The notes beneath the pieces were generated by a model that did no database searches, was not told the DNA's origin, and saw nothing but the letters and a program-made list of their open reading frames with translations. Made by a program: the position numbers and the translations under genes. 64,000 bases of DNA from Lacipirellula parvula (GTDB taxonomy: Bacteria; Planctomycetota; Planctomycetia; Pirellulales; Lacipirellulaceae): the NCBI RefSeq assembly GCF_009177095.1, contig NZ_AP021861.1, forward strand, positions 5,376,501-5,440,500, given 5' to 3'. Within the stretch, counting starts at the first letter, position 1. The number at the start of each line of letters is the position of its first letter. Below are positions 17,492 to 25,420 of this stretch, one piece after another.

Positions 17492-17773
17492 ATGGAGTAC
17501 GACAAGAATCTTCATCTTGAGGATGACGAGATCATCCGTGCTTTGGCGACGGGTGGTATGGCGTCGAAATATCCGCCAATTCTCACAATGCCGCAGGCCG
17601 CTGAGCTAGCGCAATATCCACTAGGCACCATTCGTGACTGGCGTTCTCGCGGTCTTTTATCGCGGTGCAGCTTCCGTCAAGGGCGAGAGGTCCGCATCTG
17701 GCGAGACCGATTTATCCGTTTTGTATTCGGTCAGGACCAAGATGTCTCGAAAACTTCCAAACGAAAAGTATGA
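17492..17773 (+). CDS. Excisionase-like helix-turn-helix protein
   Basis: A 93-residue protein with the MerR-like fold used by excisionases and similar DNA-binding proteins. The motif is PPILTMPQAAELAQYPLGTI followed by RDWRSRGLLSRC and the wing REVRIWRDRFIRFVF. The ATG at 17492 has GAGG upstream and gives a compact protein; the frame is open from 17342. Its end overlaps the integrase start by 32 bases, the tight pairing usual for excisionase and integrase genes. It probably bends DNA at the attachment site and promotes excision. Confidence 0.75.
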   Translation: MEYDKNLHLEDDEIIRALATGGMASKYPPILTMPQAAELAQYPLGTIRDWRSRGLLSRCSFRQGREVRIWRDRFIRFVFGQDQDVSKTSKRKV

Positions 17774-18869
17774 ACTCGTCGGCGAGATCGTTTCGATCTA
17801 CCGGCGAAAAAATTCCACCAAGTGGTGGGCTTACTGGCGACTCGACGGGTTCCAGAAGAGACGGTCGCTGCGCACAGAACACGTTGGAAAAGCTCGCAAG
17901 CTGGCACTTGAGCTCGAGCGGCAGATTATCGCGGGCACTGTGCAAAGCGCCGCCCAGCCTGCCGGCATCGAAGCGGCGATCGAAGAGTATATCGCTTACT
18001 TACGGGGCAAGCGTCGCTCCGTGAAAACCGTCGGAAAATACCAGCACTGCTTCTCAATCTTGTTGAAGCTCGCCGAAGAGCGTGGACTCAAGCGTCTGAA
18101 CCAGATCGATCACCGCTTCGTCGACGCATTCCGAAATCTACGCTCGGAGAAGGCGAAGCCGAAAACGATTAAGAATGACTTGGTCACTATCCGCCAGCTG
18201 ATAAACTTCGCATTACGGAGAAAACTGATTACTGAAGACCCGCTACATGGCCTGCAGATTGAGAGCGCCCCAGTCACGCCGCAGCCATTCTGGACCATCG
18301 ACCAAGTTGGTCAAATCCTCACGGCTGCCAAACCACCGTACCAAGAGTACTTCCACTTTCTAGCATACACCGGCGCTCGCGCCGGCGAAGCCATTTGGCT
18401 AACGTGGGACGACGTTGATTTCGTCAACAGCGTCATCCATATTCGAGCTAAAGAGGGCTGGAAGCCCAAGACAGGCGACCAGCGCGTCGTGCCTATGGGG
18501 GCGGAACTGCGCGAAGTGCTTGTGCAGCAGCCGCGGCAATGGCGCTGGGTATTTACGGCGCGACCATCGGCCAAATGCCCCGTCGCTGGCCGACAAATCT
18601 CTGACCGTCGAGCCCTCAGTCATTTGAAGACGGTACTGAAAAAGTTGCAATTGGTTGGCCACCAACATACCTTCCGTCATTCCTTTATCTCGCACGCATT
18701 AACCCAGGGCGTGCCGGAAGCGATCGTCCGCAAATGGGTCGGTCACGTGGACGCTCGCATCATGAAAACGTACACCCACATCGCCGACCAAATTTCGCAA
18801 CAGGCGATGCTCGGTCTATTCGCAAAAGACGATAAAGAGCCTCGACAAGAGCACCGGACGTCAGCGTGA
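17742..18869 (+). CDS. Tyrosine recombinase (phage-type integrase)
   Basis: A 375-residue site-specific recombinase. The N-terminal DNA-binding part (about 10-75) has a three-stranded AP2-like look (WWAYWRLDGFQKRRSLRTEH). A core-binding SAM-like domain covers about 80-170. The catalytic domain carries Arg213 (TGARAGE), His309 and Arg312 (HTFRH), His335 (VGHVD) and the nucleophile Tyr344 (KTYTHI), so the active site is complete. It sits next to a tRNA gene and behind an excisionase-like gene, so it should integrate the element at the tRNA. The ATG at 17742 overlaps the excisionase gene; the frame is open further up but without support. Confidence 0.95.
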   Translation: MSRKLPNEKYELVGEIVSIYRRKNSTKWWAYWRLDGFQKRRSLRTEHVGKARKLALELERQIIAGTVQSAAQPAGIEAAIEEYIAYLRGKRRSVKTVGKYQHCFSILLKLAEERGLKRLNQIDHRFVDAFRNLRSEKAKPKTIKNDLVTIRQLINFALRRKLITEDPLHGLQIESAPVTPQPFWTIDQVGQILTAAKPPYQEYFHFLAYTGARAGEAIWLTWDDVDFVNSVIHIRAKEGWKPKTGDQRVVPMGAELREVLVQQPRQWRWVFTARPSAKCPVAGRQISDRRALSHLKTVLKKLQLVGHQHTFRHSFISHALTQGVPEAIVRKWVGHVDARIMKTYTHIADQISQQAMLGLFAKDDKEPRQEHRTSA

Positions 18870-18876
18870 CGTCCGG
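18854..18876 (+). terminator. Perfect hairpin overlapping the integrase stop codon
   Basis: CCGGACGTCA, loop GCG, TGACGTCCGG: a perfect 10-bp stem in which the integrase stop (TGA, 18867-18869) begins the right arm. There is no T-run, so it may act as a terminator, as an mRNA end or as a recombinase-related site. Confidence 0.45.
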
Positions 18877-18957
18877 CGGATATGCACAGTTGTGTGCACA
18901 CTGACCAGGAGAAGAAACATGTTGACCTTCGAAAGCTTTGCAAATCAACACGTTACG

Positions 18958-18975
18958 AACGCGCGCTGGCGCGTT
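18958..18975. terminator. Short hairpin between integrase and tRNA
   Basis: AACGCGC, loop GCTG, GCGCGTT: a perfect 7-bp stem three bases beyond the tRNA 3' end. It could terminate the minus-strand tRNA transcript. No T-run is present. Confidence 0.3.
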
Positions 18976-18978
18976 AGC

Positions 18979-19059
18979 GGAGGGCACGGGACTCGAACCC
19001 GCAACCGGTTGCCCGGCACCTGAATTCCAATCAGGACGCTAGCCATTCGCTTACCCTCC
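18979..19059 (-). tRNA. tRNA-Ser-like gene, anticodon GGA
   Basis: The minus strand folds as a class II tRNA: acceptor GGAGGGT pairs with GCCCTCC, anticodon stem CCTGA/TCAGG encloses loop TTGGAAT (anticodon GGA, reads UCC), the variable arm is CCGG-GCAA-CCGG and the T-arm contains GGGTTCGAGTCCC. It is odd in several ways: only 81 bases, position 8 is A instead of T, and the D-arm (GCGA/TAGC) has a mismatch and a very small loop that keeps only the GG pair. CCA is not encoded. It may be a divergent real tRNA, or a tRNA-like attachment site carried by the element. Confidence 0.75.
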
Positions 19060-19308
19060 AGAAATGGCGTGAACCCCTAATGATAGAACACTTTACGCCA
19101 CATGCAATCCGCGATTCGGCGCACGACGCGGGAGCCTAGAATTCCCGCACAGGAATAGAGAGCGCGTCGCGGCCCTAGCACCAGGGCATACGCGACTTAG
19201 AGGCGAGCAGAGCGCCGGCAATTAATCAACGGCTCTGCGTGCCGCGCCCTCCGGCGTACTGGCGGCGTGCATCCGCAGAATGCGGCGAGAAGAATGTTCC
19301 AGCCAACC
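19060..19308. other. Intergenic region between tRNA and DUF1559 gene
   Basis: About 250 bases with no gene seen. It contains a weak inverted repeat (GCGGGA ... TCCCGC near 19129-19148) that could belong to a terminator. Minus-strand transcription of the sigma/FecR/DUF1559 group would run into it. Confidence 0.4.
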
Positions 19309-20436
19309 TTACGGCGGCGAAACCATGTTTTCGTCGGCGCGGTTTCCGAGGTCGCGATGGATAATCGCATCGATGTCGTAAGAAATGTCGCGAACGCTGC
19401 CATCGCAGAACGACACGTTCCAAGTGGCGACATGGGCTGAGCCGTAGCGACCGGCCGTGACTTCGTCGGTAACGACGACGCCATCGAACAGCGGCGTCGC
19501 GAGCACATAGTTGAGCCCAACGAGCCAACCGGTGCTGCGATAGTTGTCGTTATTGAATCCGGTGCACCAGGTCTCGTTGTCGCCGCTATTCAGTCCCGAC
19601 TCGTAGTCGCCGTGGGGAATGTATCGCTCGCCGACCAAGTAGGTCGACGACAAGCCGTCGAGCACATGGCGCGTGGCGACCTTGCTCCGTTCATAGGAAA
19701 CGCCCGTCATTGTCGGCTCGCCGTTCGGAAGCTGCAAGAATCGCGATTGGTCGCTTCCCCAAATGCGGTTGGCCGTCCAAACGTCGGCATCGATGTAGTT
19801 TTTAGGCCCCTGCCCCAGCGCGTCGTTGTGCCACTCGCTGTAGACGTGCCCCGAATTGATCGCGTAATCGCTCCGACCAGCGGCGACGGGGGTGTTCGAG
19901 TTAAAGAAGCCGAGGCTCCCGCCCTCGTGAGCCGAAAGCGGATAGGTGCGGTTCGCGCGTCGCGACGGACAATTGAGCACGGAGAGGGGAGATTCTACGA
20001 TCTGGCAGGCGCCAACCCGCTGGTCTCGCGTCAACACATAGGGATCGCCGTCAGAGGCGAGTTGGTGCAGCGCGCTCTGCTCGCAGTAGGGAAGCAGGTT
20101 GAACATCCAACCGCCGGGCTGATCTTTGCCAAACCCGCGGTCGGCGTCGCCCAGCCAATACCATCCCCAGCCGCCGGTCGGAAAGTGCCCCTGCCCGTCA
20201 TGGTGGCTGAGCGAGGCCAGTGCAAGCTGCTTGAGATTGTTTTTGCACTGAGTGCGCCGCGCCGACTCGCGAGCCGATTGAACGGCCGGCAGCAACACGG
20301 CGATCAACATCGAGATGACGGCAATCGCCATCAACAGCTCGATCATCGTGAACGCACGCTGAGAAGTCCGCGCTGGGCGAATCCCGCGGCTCTGGAATTG
20401 CCGCGTCGTAGCCGATGTTCGCTGGTAGGCGGTCAT
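19309..20436 (-). CDS. DUF1559 pseudopilin-like protein
   Basis: A 375-residue protein with a type II/IV prepilin N-terminus: short basic leader, then the cleavage/methylation motif FTMIELLMAIAVISMLIAVL and a long hydrophobic helix. After the helix it has SARRTQCKNNLKQLAL, typical of planctomycete DUF1559 proteins, and near the end the H-X9-DG signature (AHVATWNVSFCDGSV). These proteins occur in dozens of copies in planctomycetes and probably form pseudopilin-like surface or periplasmic structures; the precise role is unsettled. ATG 20436 is used, though two upstream ATGs are in frame. It is the third gene of a sigma/FecR/DUF1559 run, 136 bases after the FecR gene. Confidence 0.9.
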   Translation of the reverse strand: MTAYQRTSATTRQFQSRGIRPARTSQRAFTMIELLMAIAVISMLIAVLLPAVQSARESARRTQCKNNLKQLALASLSHHDGQGHFPTGGWGWYWLGDADRGFGKDQPGGWMFNLLPYCEQSALHQLASDGDPYVLTRDQRVGACQIVESPLSVLNCPSRRANRTYPLSAHEGGSLGFFNSNTPVAAGRSDYAINSGHVYSEWHNDALGQGPKNYIDADVWTANRIWGSDQSRFLQLPNGEPTMTGVSYERSKVATRHVLDGLSSTYLVGERYIPHGDYESGLNSGDNETWCTGFNNDNYRSTGWLVGLNYVLATPLFDGVVVTDEVTAGRYGSAHVATWNVSFCDGSVRDISYDIDAIIHRDLGNRADENMVSPP

Positions 20437-20571
20437 GGCGTCTCGTCGCATTGCTGTCGGCCGCAAACGAGGGTCTCGCCTCACGATTGACGGCAGCGTC
20501 TTGGCAAGCTGCTGCGACTCTCGTTGGCGTCGACCGCGTCTGGGCGTGCGTCGAACTTCGGACTCAACCGG

Positions 20572-22374
20572 CTACTCGCCGAGTTGCAGTCCATATCGCG
20601 TTGATAAGTATTGGAAAACCCGCTGACGCTCGGCGTCCGACAAGGCCGAGTCGTACACGATCACTTCGTACATATTGCCTAGAAAGTATGCCTCGTACCA
20701 GGGTTGCGCGTGGCTGCCAATGTATTTTTTGGCATGCTGTTCGAGCCGCCGCGGGGCGTCGGATACCCCTCGGCTCACCCCGTTGACCGCCAGTTCGGAA
20801 TGATTCCCGACTGCGTCGTAGGTGTAGGCGACAGCACACGGCGCCAACGGCTTCACTGGCACGCCGCTTATCATACCAACGTTTGAGGTCTCTCCAACAG
20901 AATTACTCGCCCAAACGAGGCCACGCGGCACGTGGTCGGTAAGGAGACTCAGCTCCAGCGAGGGGGCGTTCAAACCATACTTCAGCAGCATTCCGCCGTG
21001 AGTGGAGCTGGCAAACGTCGCGGGGCTGGGGGCGAACACCACAAACGCCGTCTGCTGGTCGCCCGCTTCCATCGGGCTCGTCGACAGATAGGTCGACCAG
21101 CCGTCGAATCGAATCGCCGGCCGCTTCTCCCCATCGCGAATCCACGTCGGGCAAAGGCGCTCGTCGAACTGCCAGGCGTCGTCCGGGAAACTGTTTTCGC
21201 CAACGAGAATATCGGGCCAAACCGAAACGGGATCCCCTTCCTGCATGCTCGGCATGACGTCGGCCGCCAGCCAGAGCGTCAGCTTCTCCGTCAGCGGCAA
21301 CTGCGGAAGCTTATCGGCGGGGAGGTCGGGAATCAGGCGACGGACAAACTTCTTGCTATCGGCACGAATTCGTTCCGGCTTCTTCGCGGAGACGCCGAAC
21401 TTCACCGCTTGGTCCTGGCGGGTGTGCACCAGATTGCCGTCGACGCCCTTTTCGCCGAGCGGCCGCGTGACGACGTCGCCGTCGAAAACGTGGATTTCCG
21501 AATCGCCGAGTTTGTCGACAGCCACGCCGAACTCCGTGCCCAGGTCGACGACTTCGGCCGTCGGCGTGAGGATCGTGTAGCCGCGGGCGAATCTCGGCAC
21601 GGCGGCGGCGATTTTCCCCGACGAAAGTTTTGCTTCGATGGCGGTCGTCATCACCATGTCGACCGGGCCTTCGAGCATCACACGCGTGCCGGCGTCGTAG
21701 GTCAGCTGCACGATCCCTTTCGTCAGTCGGAGGCGCTGCCCAGGCGCCAGCGTATCGCCGAACTTCAGCCCCGAGACGCCTTTCGGCCACTCGCAACCAG
21801 ACAGACCGGTAACTCGCGCTACGGGCGGGCTGCCGGGAGAGGCGGCTCCTTTGATAATCGCTTGCCGATGCTTCTTCACTTCGGCAGGATCGCTGGCCGC
21901 GGCGAGCGTGTGGAGGCGATCAAGCTTGGCCATCATCGTCGTGTACTGCCACATGAACGCCACGGCGGCGATGCTGGCGACAAGAGCGACCGCGACGCCG
22001 TGCCGATTGACGTAATCAGTGGCGCGCCAGAACTTAGTGGGGAGCGTGCTGGGCGGTTCTACAGAATCGGAGCGTTTGCGGGAACTCTGAGCCGTACCTC
22101 GGGCTAAGCCCGCCGCTCCCGCTGACGAAACCATGGGAATCACATCCCCCGACGCGGTCTGCTCCAGGGGATGCTGCAAGAAATCGAGCGCTTCGCCCAG
22201 CGTACCAATTTCTTCTGCCAGGACCGAATCGTCGTAGAGGAATCTCGCAGCCGACCGCCGCATGGCTTCACTGCCGCGCAGTAAATCATCGAGCCGTGCG
22301 CGCTGCTCGTCCGACAACTCTCCGTCGAGTGCGACGAGCAAGAGTTCTCGAAGTTCGTCTTCTTCGGTGGCCAT
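20572..22374 (-). CDS. FecR-domain membrane protein with C-terminal LamG-like domain
   Basis: About 600 residues. The N-terminal 60 residues (EEDELRELLLVALDGELSDE) form a cytoplasmic helical segment of the kind seen in planctomycete anti-sigma-like proteins. A transmembrane helix is near 128-147 (VAVALVASIAAVAFMW). A FecR domain covers about 200-310 (LTKGIVQLTYDAGTRVMLEGP, TPTAEVVDLGTEFGV, HVFDGDVV). A concanavalin/LamG-like region starts at LTLWLAADVMPS (about 365) and fills the C-terminus. It starts 55 bases after the ECF sigma gene and is likely to sequester or signal to it. The LamG part suggests glycan binding outside the membrane; that link is inference. ATG 22374 is preferred to TTG 22386. 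Confidence 0.85.
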   Translation of the reverse strand: MATEEDELRELLLVALDGELSDEQRARLDDLLRGSEAMRRSAARFLYDDSVLAEEIGTLGEALDFLQHPLEQTASGDVIPMVSSAGAAGLARGTAQSSRKRSDSVEPPSTLPTKFWRATDYVNRHGVAVALVASIAAVAFMWQYTTMMAKLDRLHTLAAASDPAEVKKHRQAIIKGAASPGSPPVARVTGLSGCEWPKGVSGLKFGDTLAPGQRLRLTKGIVQLTYDAGTRVMLEGPVDMVMTTAIEAKLSSGKIAAAVPRFARGYTILTPTAEVVDLGTEFGVAVDKLGDSEIHVFDGDVVTRPLGEKGVDGNLVHTRQDQAVKFGVSAKKPERIRADSKKFVRRLIPDLPADKLPQLPLTEKLTLWLAADVMPSMQEGDPVSVWPDILVGENSFPDDAWQFDERLCPTWIRDGEKRPAIRFDGWSTYLSTSPMEAGDQQTAFVVFAPSPATFASSTHGGMLLKYGLNAPSLELSLLTDHVPRGLVWASNSVGETSNVGMISGVPVKPLAPCAVAYTYDAVGNHSELAVNGVSRGVSDAPRRLEQHAKKYIGSHAQPWYEAYFLGNMYEVIVYDSALSDAERQRVFQYLSTRYGLQLGE

Positions 22375-22428
22375 TGATGATTCCAAGCGACGATCGGCGG
22401 TCGTCGTCGCTGCCCCTGATCCGCTGCC

Positions 22429-22959
22429 TTAGTCTGCGTTCCAGTTCAAACTCGCTTCGACGCAACGCTCCAGTCCCTTCCTGATTCTCAGGAACAGACT
22501 CTTGATTGAGTCCTCGCTCCGCTGCGCTTGGGCGGCGATCTGTCGAATCGACATTTCCGCGCTGTAACGCTGCCAGAGCAATTCGCGATTCCTCCGCGGC
22601 ACCTTGTCGAGGCACTTCCGCAAAGCGGCTTGCCGGTCGTTCGCATCCGCTGCCTCCACGGCGGCAGAGTCGAGCATCATCTCCGCAACTGCCGTCGAGT
22701 AGACGTGCCGATCGCGTTGGCCGTCGCGCAAAAACGACAGCACTTCGTAGCGGGCGATGGTCAATCCCCACGGCAAGAACTCCGAGCCGGTGCGAAACTC
22801 GCCCGCTTTCTTCCAGAGGACGAGATTCGTGCGCTGCAGCACGTCGGCCGCATCGGCGTAGTTCCCCAGGGACGCCAAAATGTATCCGCGCAGACGGCCC
22901 TGGTTGGCAGTCAACGCCTGCACGTAAGCCTCCAGCGCCTCGCTGCGTCCATCGCTCAT
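22429..22959 (-). CDS. ECF-type RNA polymerase sigma factor (planctomycete/verrucomicrobial family)
   Basis: A 176-residue sigma factor with region 2 around DAADVLQRTNLVLWKKAGEF and the promoter-melting PWGLTIARYEVLSFLRD segment, and region 4 around LWQRYSAEMSIRQIAAQAQR followed by SIKSLFLRIRKGLERCV. This pattern matches the Rhodopirellula/Verrucomicrobium ECF family. The open frame reaches 23139, but the ATG at 22959 gives a normal ECF length; no ribosome site is clear. Together with the FecR/LamG protein downstream it forms a putative cell-surface signalling pair whose target may include the DUF1559 gene. Confidence 0.88.
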   Translation of the reverse strand: MSDGRSEALEAYVQALTANQGRLRGYILASLGNYADAADVLQRTNLVLWKKAGEFRTGSEFLPWGLTIARYEVLSFLRDGQRDRHVYSTAVAEMMLDSAAVEAADANDRQAALRKCLDKVPRRNRELLWQRYSAEMSIRQIAAQAQRSEDSIKSLFLRIRKGLERCVEASLNWNAD

Positions 22960-23443
22960 CGTAGAAATTTCAACCGTTTGGAAATGGCGCGCCGATGCCC
23001 CTACCCGATGCCTCGACAATGGTGTGCTGCCTTCCTCTCCAGCATAGAGTCTCCGCGAAACGATAGCGGGTGGCGAAGAAAATCTGTGATTCCGCAAATT
23101 TCTGCGACTGGAGAGTTCTTGGCGAAATTCCGGCGACAAAAGAAGAAAATATGAAGAAAGCGCGTCACCACGGCCAGCCCTCCGGAGATACTAGGCAGAC
23201 CGCGGTGGGGACGCCGCGATCGAGAGGCTTTTCTAACTCTCTTCTCATCGTGACGACGCGCGACTTCGCTTGTCATCCAGCGGTGTTCTTGGCGAGTCGA
23301 GTGACGGCGTAGTCCGCAGCCATCAGCTGCGTGACGACGGTCGACGCTCCGCCGCCAGAGCCAGCGCGTTCGGCACGACTGTGTGACTCTGCTGGGCCTC
23401 CACGCGAGGCAAGGGATAACAGCAACTCTTTCGGGGATGCATC
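22960..23443. other. Divergent intergenic region between the sigma gene and a secreted protein gene
   Basis: 484 bases that should contain the promoters of the ECF sigma gene (minus) and of the PEP-CTERM gene (plus). Short open frames on both strands lack credible features. I see no clear -10/-35 pair or repeated motif. Confidence 0.45.
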
Positions 23444-25318
23444 ATGACGCGTTTGAGGCTTTTCATCGCGGCAACGCTCGCTGCAGTCGGTCTGAGCATT
23501 GCGGCCTCGCCACAGGCGACGGCGGGATTCGACATCTACTGGCTGCCCACCGGCAGTTCCGGATGGAATTCGAACGCCAATTGGTCTTACACGCCTGGCG
23601 GCGCGGCGCGTCCCGAGGGGGCGCCGGGAGCTGCTTTCGAAGAAATCGGCGTCATTAACAATGGCGGAACGGCGACGCTCGGCACGGCGATCATCCAAGA
23701 CGTCGGCGGCGTGTCGCTCGGACAAGCCGCGGCTGATTCCGGCACGTTGTCGATCACTTCCGGCGGCGTGTTCAACAGTGTGGTGAGCCCTTCGACGACC
23801 GGCGCCGCTGCGATCGGCGTCGCCGGTACCGGGACGCTCAACGTCAGCGGAACCGGTTCGTTTGCCGCCGCCAGCCTGTCAGTCGCTGGCCAGGCGGCTA
23901 GCCAAGCAACCTTCAGCGGCAACGCCGCCGTGGCGATCAGCGGCAGTTCCACGATCTCGCGAAACCTGCGCATCACCGGTCCGAACGTCAACTTCAACTC
24001 CGCCACCGGGGTGACGTTCCAAGGAACGAGCGTCTTGACGCACGAGATCACCAGCGGCTCCGGCCACTCGCCGGTGAAATCGGCCGCCAGCGTCGCGCTC
24101 GGCGGCAACTTGGCGGTGCAATTCAATGGCGTGACGCCGACTGCAGGCAACTCTTGGAATCTCGTCGACGCCGCTGCCATCACCGGCAACTTCGCCAACG
24201 CCACGATCGGCGGGCCAATTCAAGTGACCGGCGCCCCCGCCCCCGCCCTCGGTTCGGCGTATCGGCTTCGCCAAACCGCCGGCGGAAACAACGGCCAACT
24301 GCTGCAGGTCGCCTTGGAAACGATGCTCGTACTGCGAGTCAACCGTGACACGGGCGAGCTTTCCATCCGCAATCCGCTGGGCGCGGCGGTGAGCCAACTC
24401 GATGGCTACACGATTACCTCGCCCACGATCGGTTCGCTGCTCACCAGCTACAAGGGCATCTCCGGCGCACCCGCCGGGAACGCTGGCTGGGAAAAGGCAC
24501 CGGGCAACTCTGCGAATGGTTTGGCCGAATTCAAGCCGACTGGCTCGTTCAACGTTTCCGCCGCAGGAACGTCCGTCACCCTCGGAACTGGGTTCAGCAA
24601 AACCGCGGTCGCCAGCAAAGGGCTTGGCGTCAACGGCGAGGATCTCCAGTTCACCTACCACGCCACCGGCGGCGCCGTGGTGAGCGGCCAGATTGAATAC
24701 GTCGGCACGCAGTTCCTCAATAACATCGCGCTGATCGTCAACACGACGACCGGCATCGCGTCGCTCAAGAACGACTCGCTGACATCGCTGTCGATCGACG
24801 GATACTCGATTCTGTCGTCGACCGGCGCGCTCAACGGCGCCACCTGGACGAGCCTGGCCGATCGCGCGGGAACGTACCCCAACTGGCAGGAGTCGCCGAC
24901 GACAACCAGCGCCTTGTCGGAGACGAACCCGGTGGCGCCGCTCGCCATTCCCGCCGGGCAATCGATCTCGCTCGGCAACATTGGCAACTTCGCCACGCAA
25001 GCCGCTAAGGATGGCTTGAGCATGAAGTTCATCCTAGGCAACGAGTCGACGTTCCGCATGGCCACGATTTCATTCACCTCCGGCGCAGCGCTGGCGGGAG
25101 ACTACGACGGCAATGGCCGCGTCGATGGCGCCGACTTCCTGCTGTGGCAACGCGGCGGCTCGCCGAATCCGCTCAGCGCCGGCGATCTGGCGACGTGGAA
25201 AAGCAACTTCGGAGCCACCTCCGCCGTCGGCGCCGCTGCCGCCGTGCCAGAACCTGCTGCTTGCGTCTTAGCCTGCGTAGCGTCGCTGGCCGTCGTCGCC
25301 GGCCGCCGTCGCCGCTGA
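23444..25318 (+). CDS. Exported PEP-CTERM protein with two repeat modules and a dockerin-like segment
   Basis: A 624-residue protein with a signal peptide (about 1-28, ending SPQATA). The first 290 residues are a beta-rich passenger with a NSNANWSYTPGG start and many Gly/Ser/Thr repeats like planctomycete autotransporter-type surface proteins. Two copies of a module containing DTGELSIRNP / TTGIASLKND, then GYTITS / GYSILS, lie at about 290-390 and 430-540. A dockerin-like calcium segment (GDYDGNGRVDGADFLLWQR) precedes the C-terminal VPEPAACVLACVASLAVVAG helix and RRRR. The tail should be recognised by an exosortase-type system, not present here. It is a relative of the protein at 50946-52658. 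Confidence 0.8.
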   Translation: MTRLRLFIAATLAAVGLSIAASPQATAGFDIYWLPTGSSGWNSNANWSYTPGGAARPEGAPGAAFEEIGVINNGGTATLGTAIIQDVGGVSLGQAAADSGTLSITSGGVFNSVVSPSTTGAAAIGVAGTGTLNVSGTGSFAAASLSVAGQAASQATFSGNAAVAISGSSTISRNLRITGPNVNFNSATGVTFQGTSVLTHEITSGSGHSPVKSAASVALGGNLAVQFNGVTPTAGNSWNLVDAAAITGNFANATIGGPIQVTGAPAPALGSAYRLRQTAGGNNGQLLQVALETMLVLRVNRDTGELSIRNPLGAAVSQLDGYTITSPTIGSLLTSYKGISGAPAGNAGWEKAPGNSANGLAEFKPTGSFNVSAAGTSVTLGTGFSKTAVASKGLGVNGEDLQFTYHATGGAVVSGQIEYVGTQFLNNIALIVNTTTGIASLKNDSLTSLSIDGYSILSSTGALNGATWTSLADRAGTYPNWQESPTTTSALSETNPVAPLAIPAGQSISLGNIGNFATQAAKDGLSMKFILGNESTFRMATISFTSGAALAGDYDGNGRVDGADFLLWQRGGSPNPLSAGDLATWKSNFGATSAVGAAAAVPEPAACVLACVASLAVVAGRRRR

Positions 25319-25420
25319 TGCGGATTACACAGTTCAACGCAGCAAGCGTTGGATCTTTTTGTCGCCGCCCTGCCCCGTCAACAAGATTTTTCGAACACGA
25401 CTCTCGGAGGTAAGAGAGAG

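Larger units (their letters stand above)
14550..19059 (+). mobile_element. Integrative element at a tRNA-Ser-like gene (left end undefined)
   Basis: A block of same-strand genes with little recognisable chromosomal function leads to an excisionase-like protein and a tyrosine recombinase, which stops 110 bases from the 3' end of a tRNA gene. Tyrosine recombinases commonly integrate at tRNA 3' ends, so this is a typical element junction. The opposite att repeat was not found inside the window, so the left border is only a guess based on gene content. No replication, conjugation or capsid genes are recognisable. Confidence 0.6.

Noticed and set aside
14550-19059. Known defence system in the integrative element
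   Set aside because: I looked for restriction, toxin-antitoxin, Abi, retron, nucleotide-cyclase and helicase motifs in these proteins and saw none; unknown cargo is the honest description.
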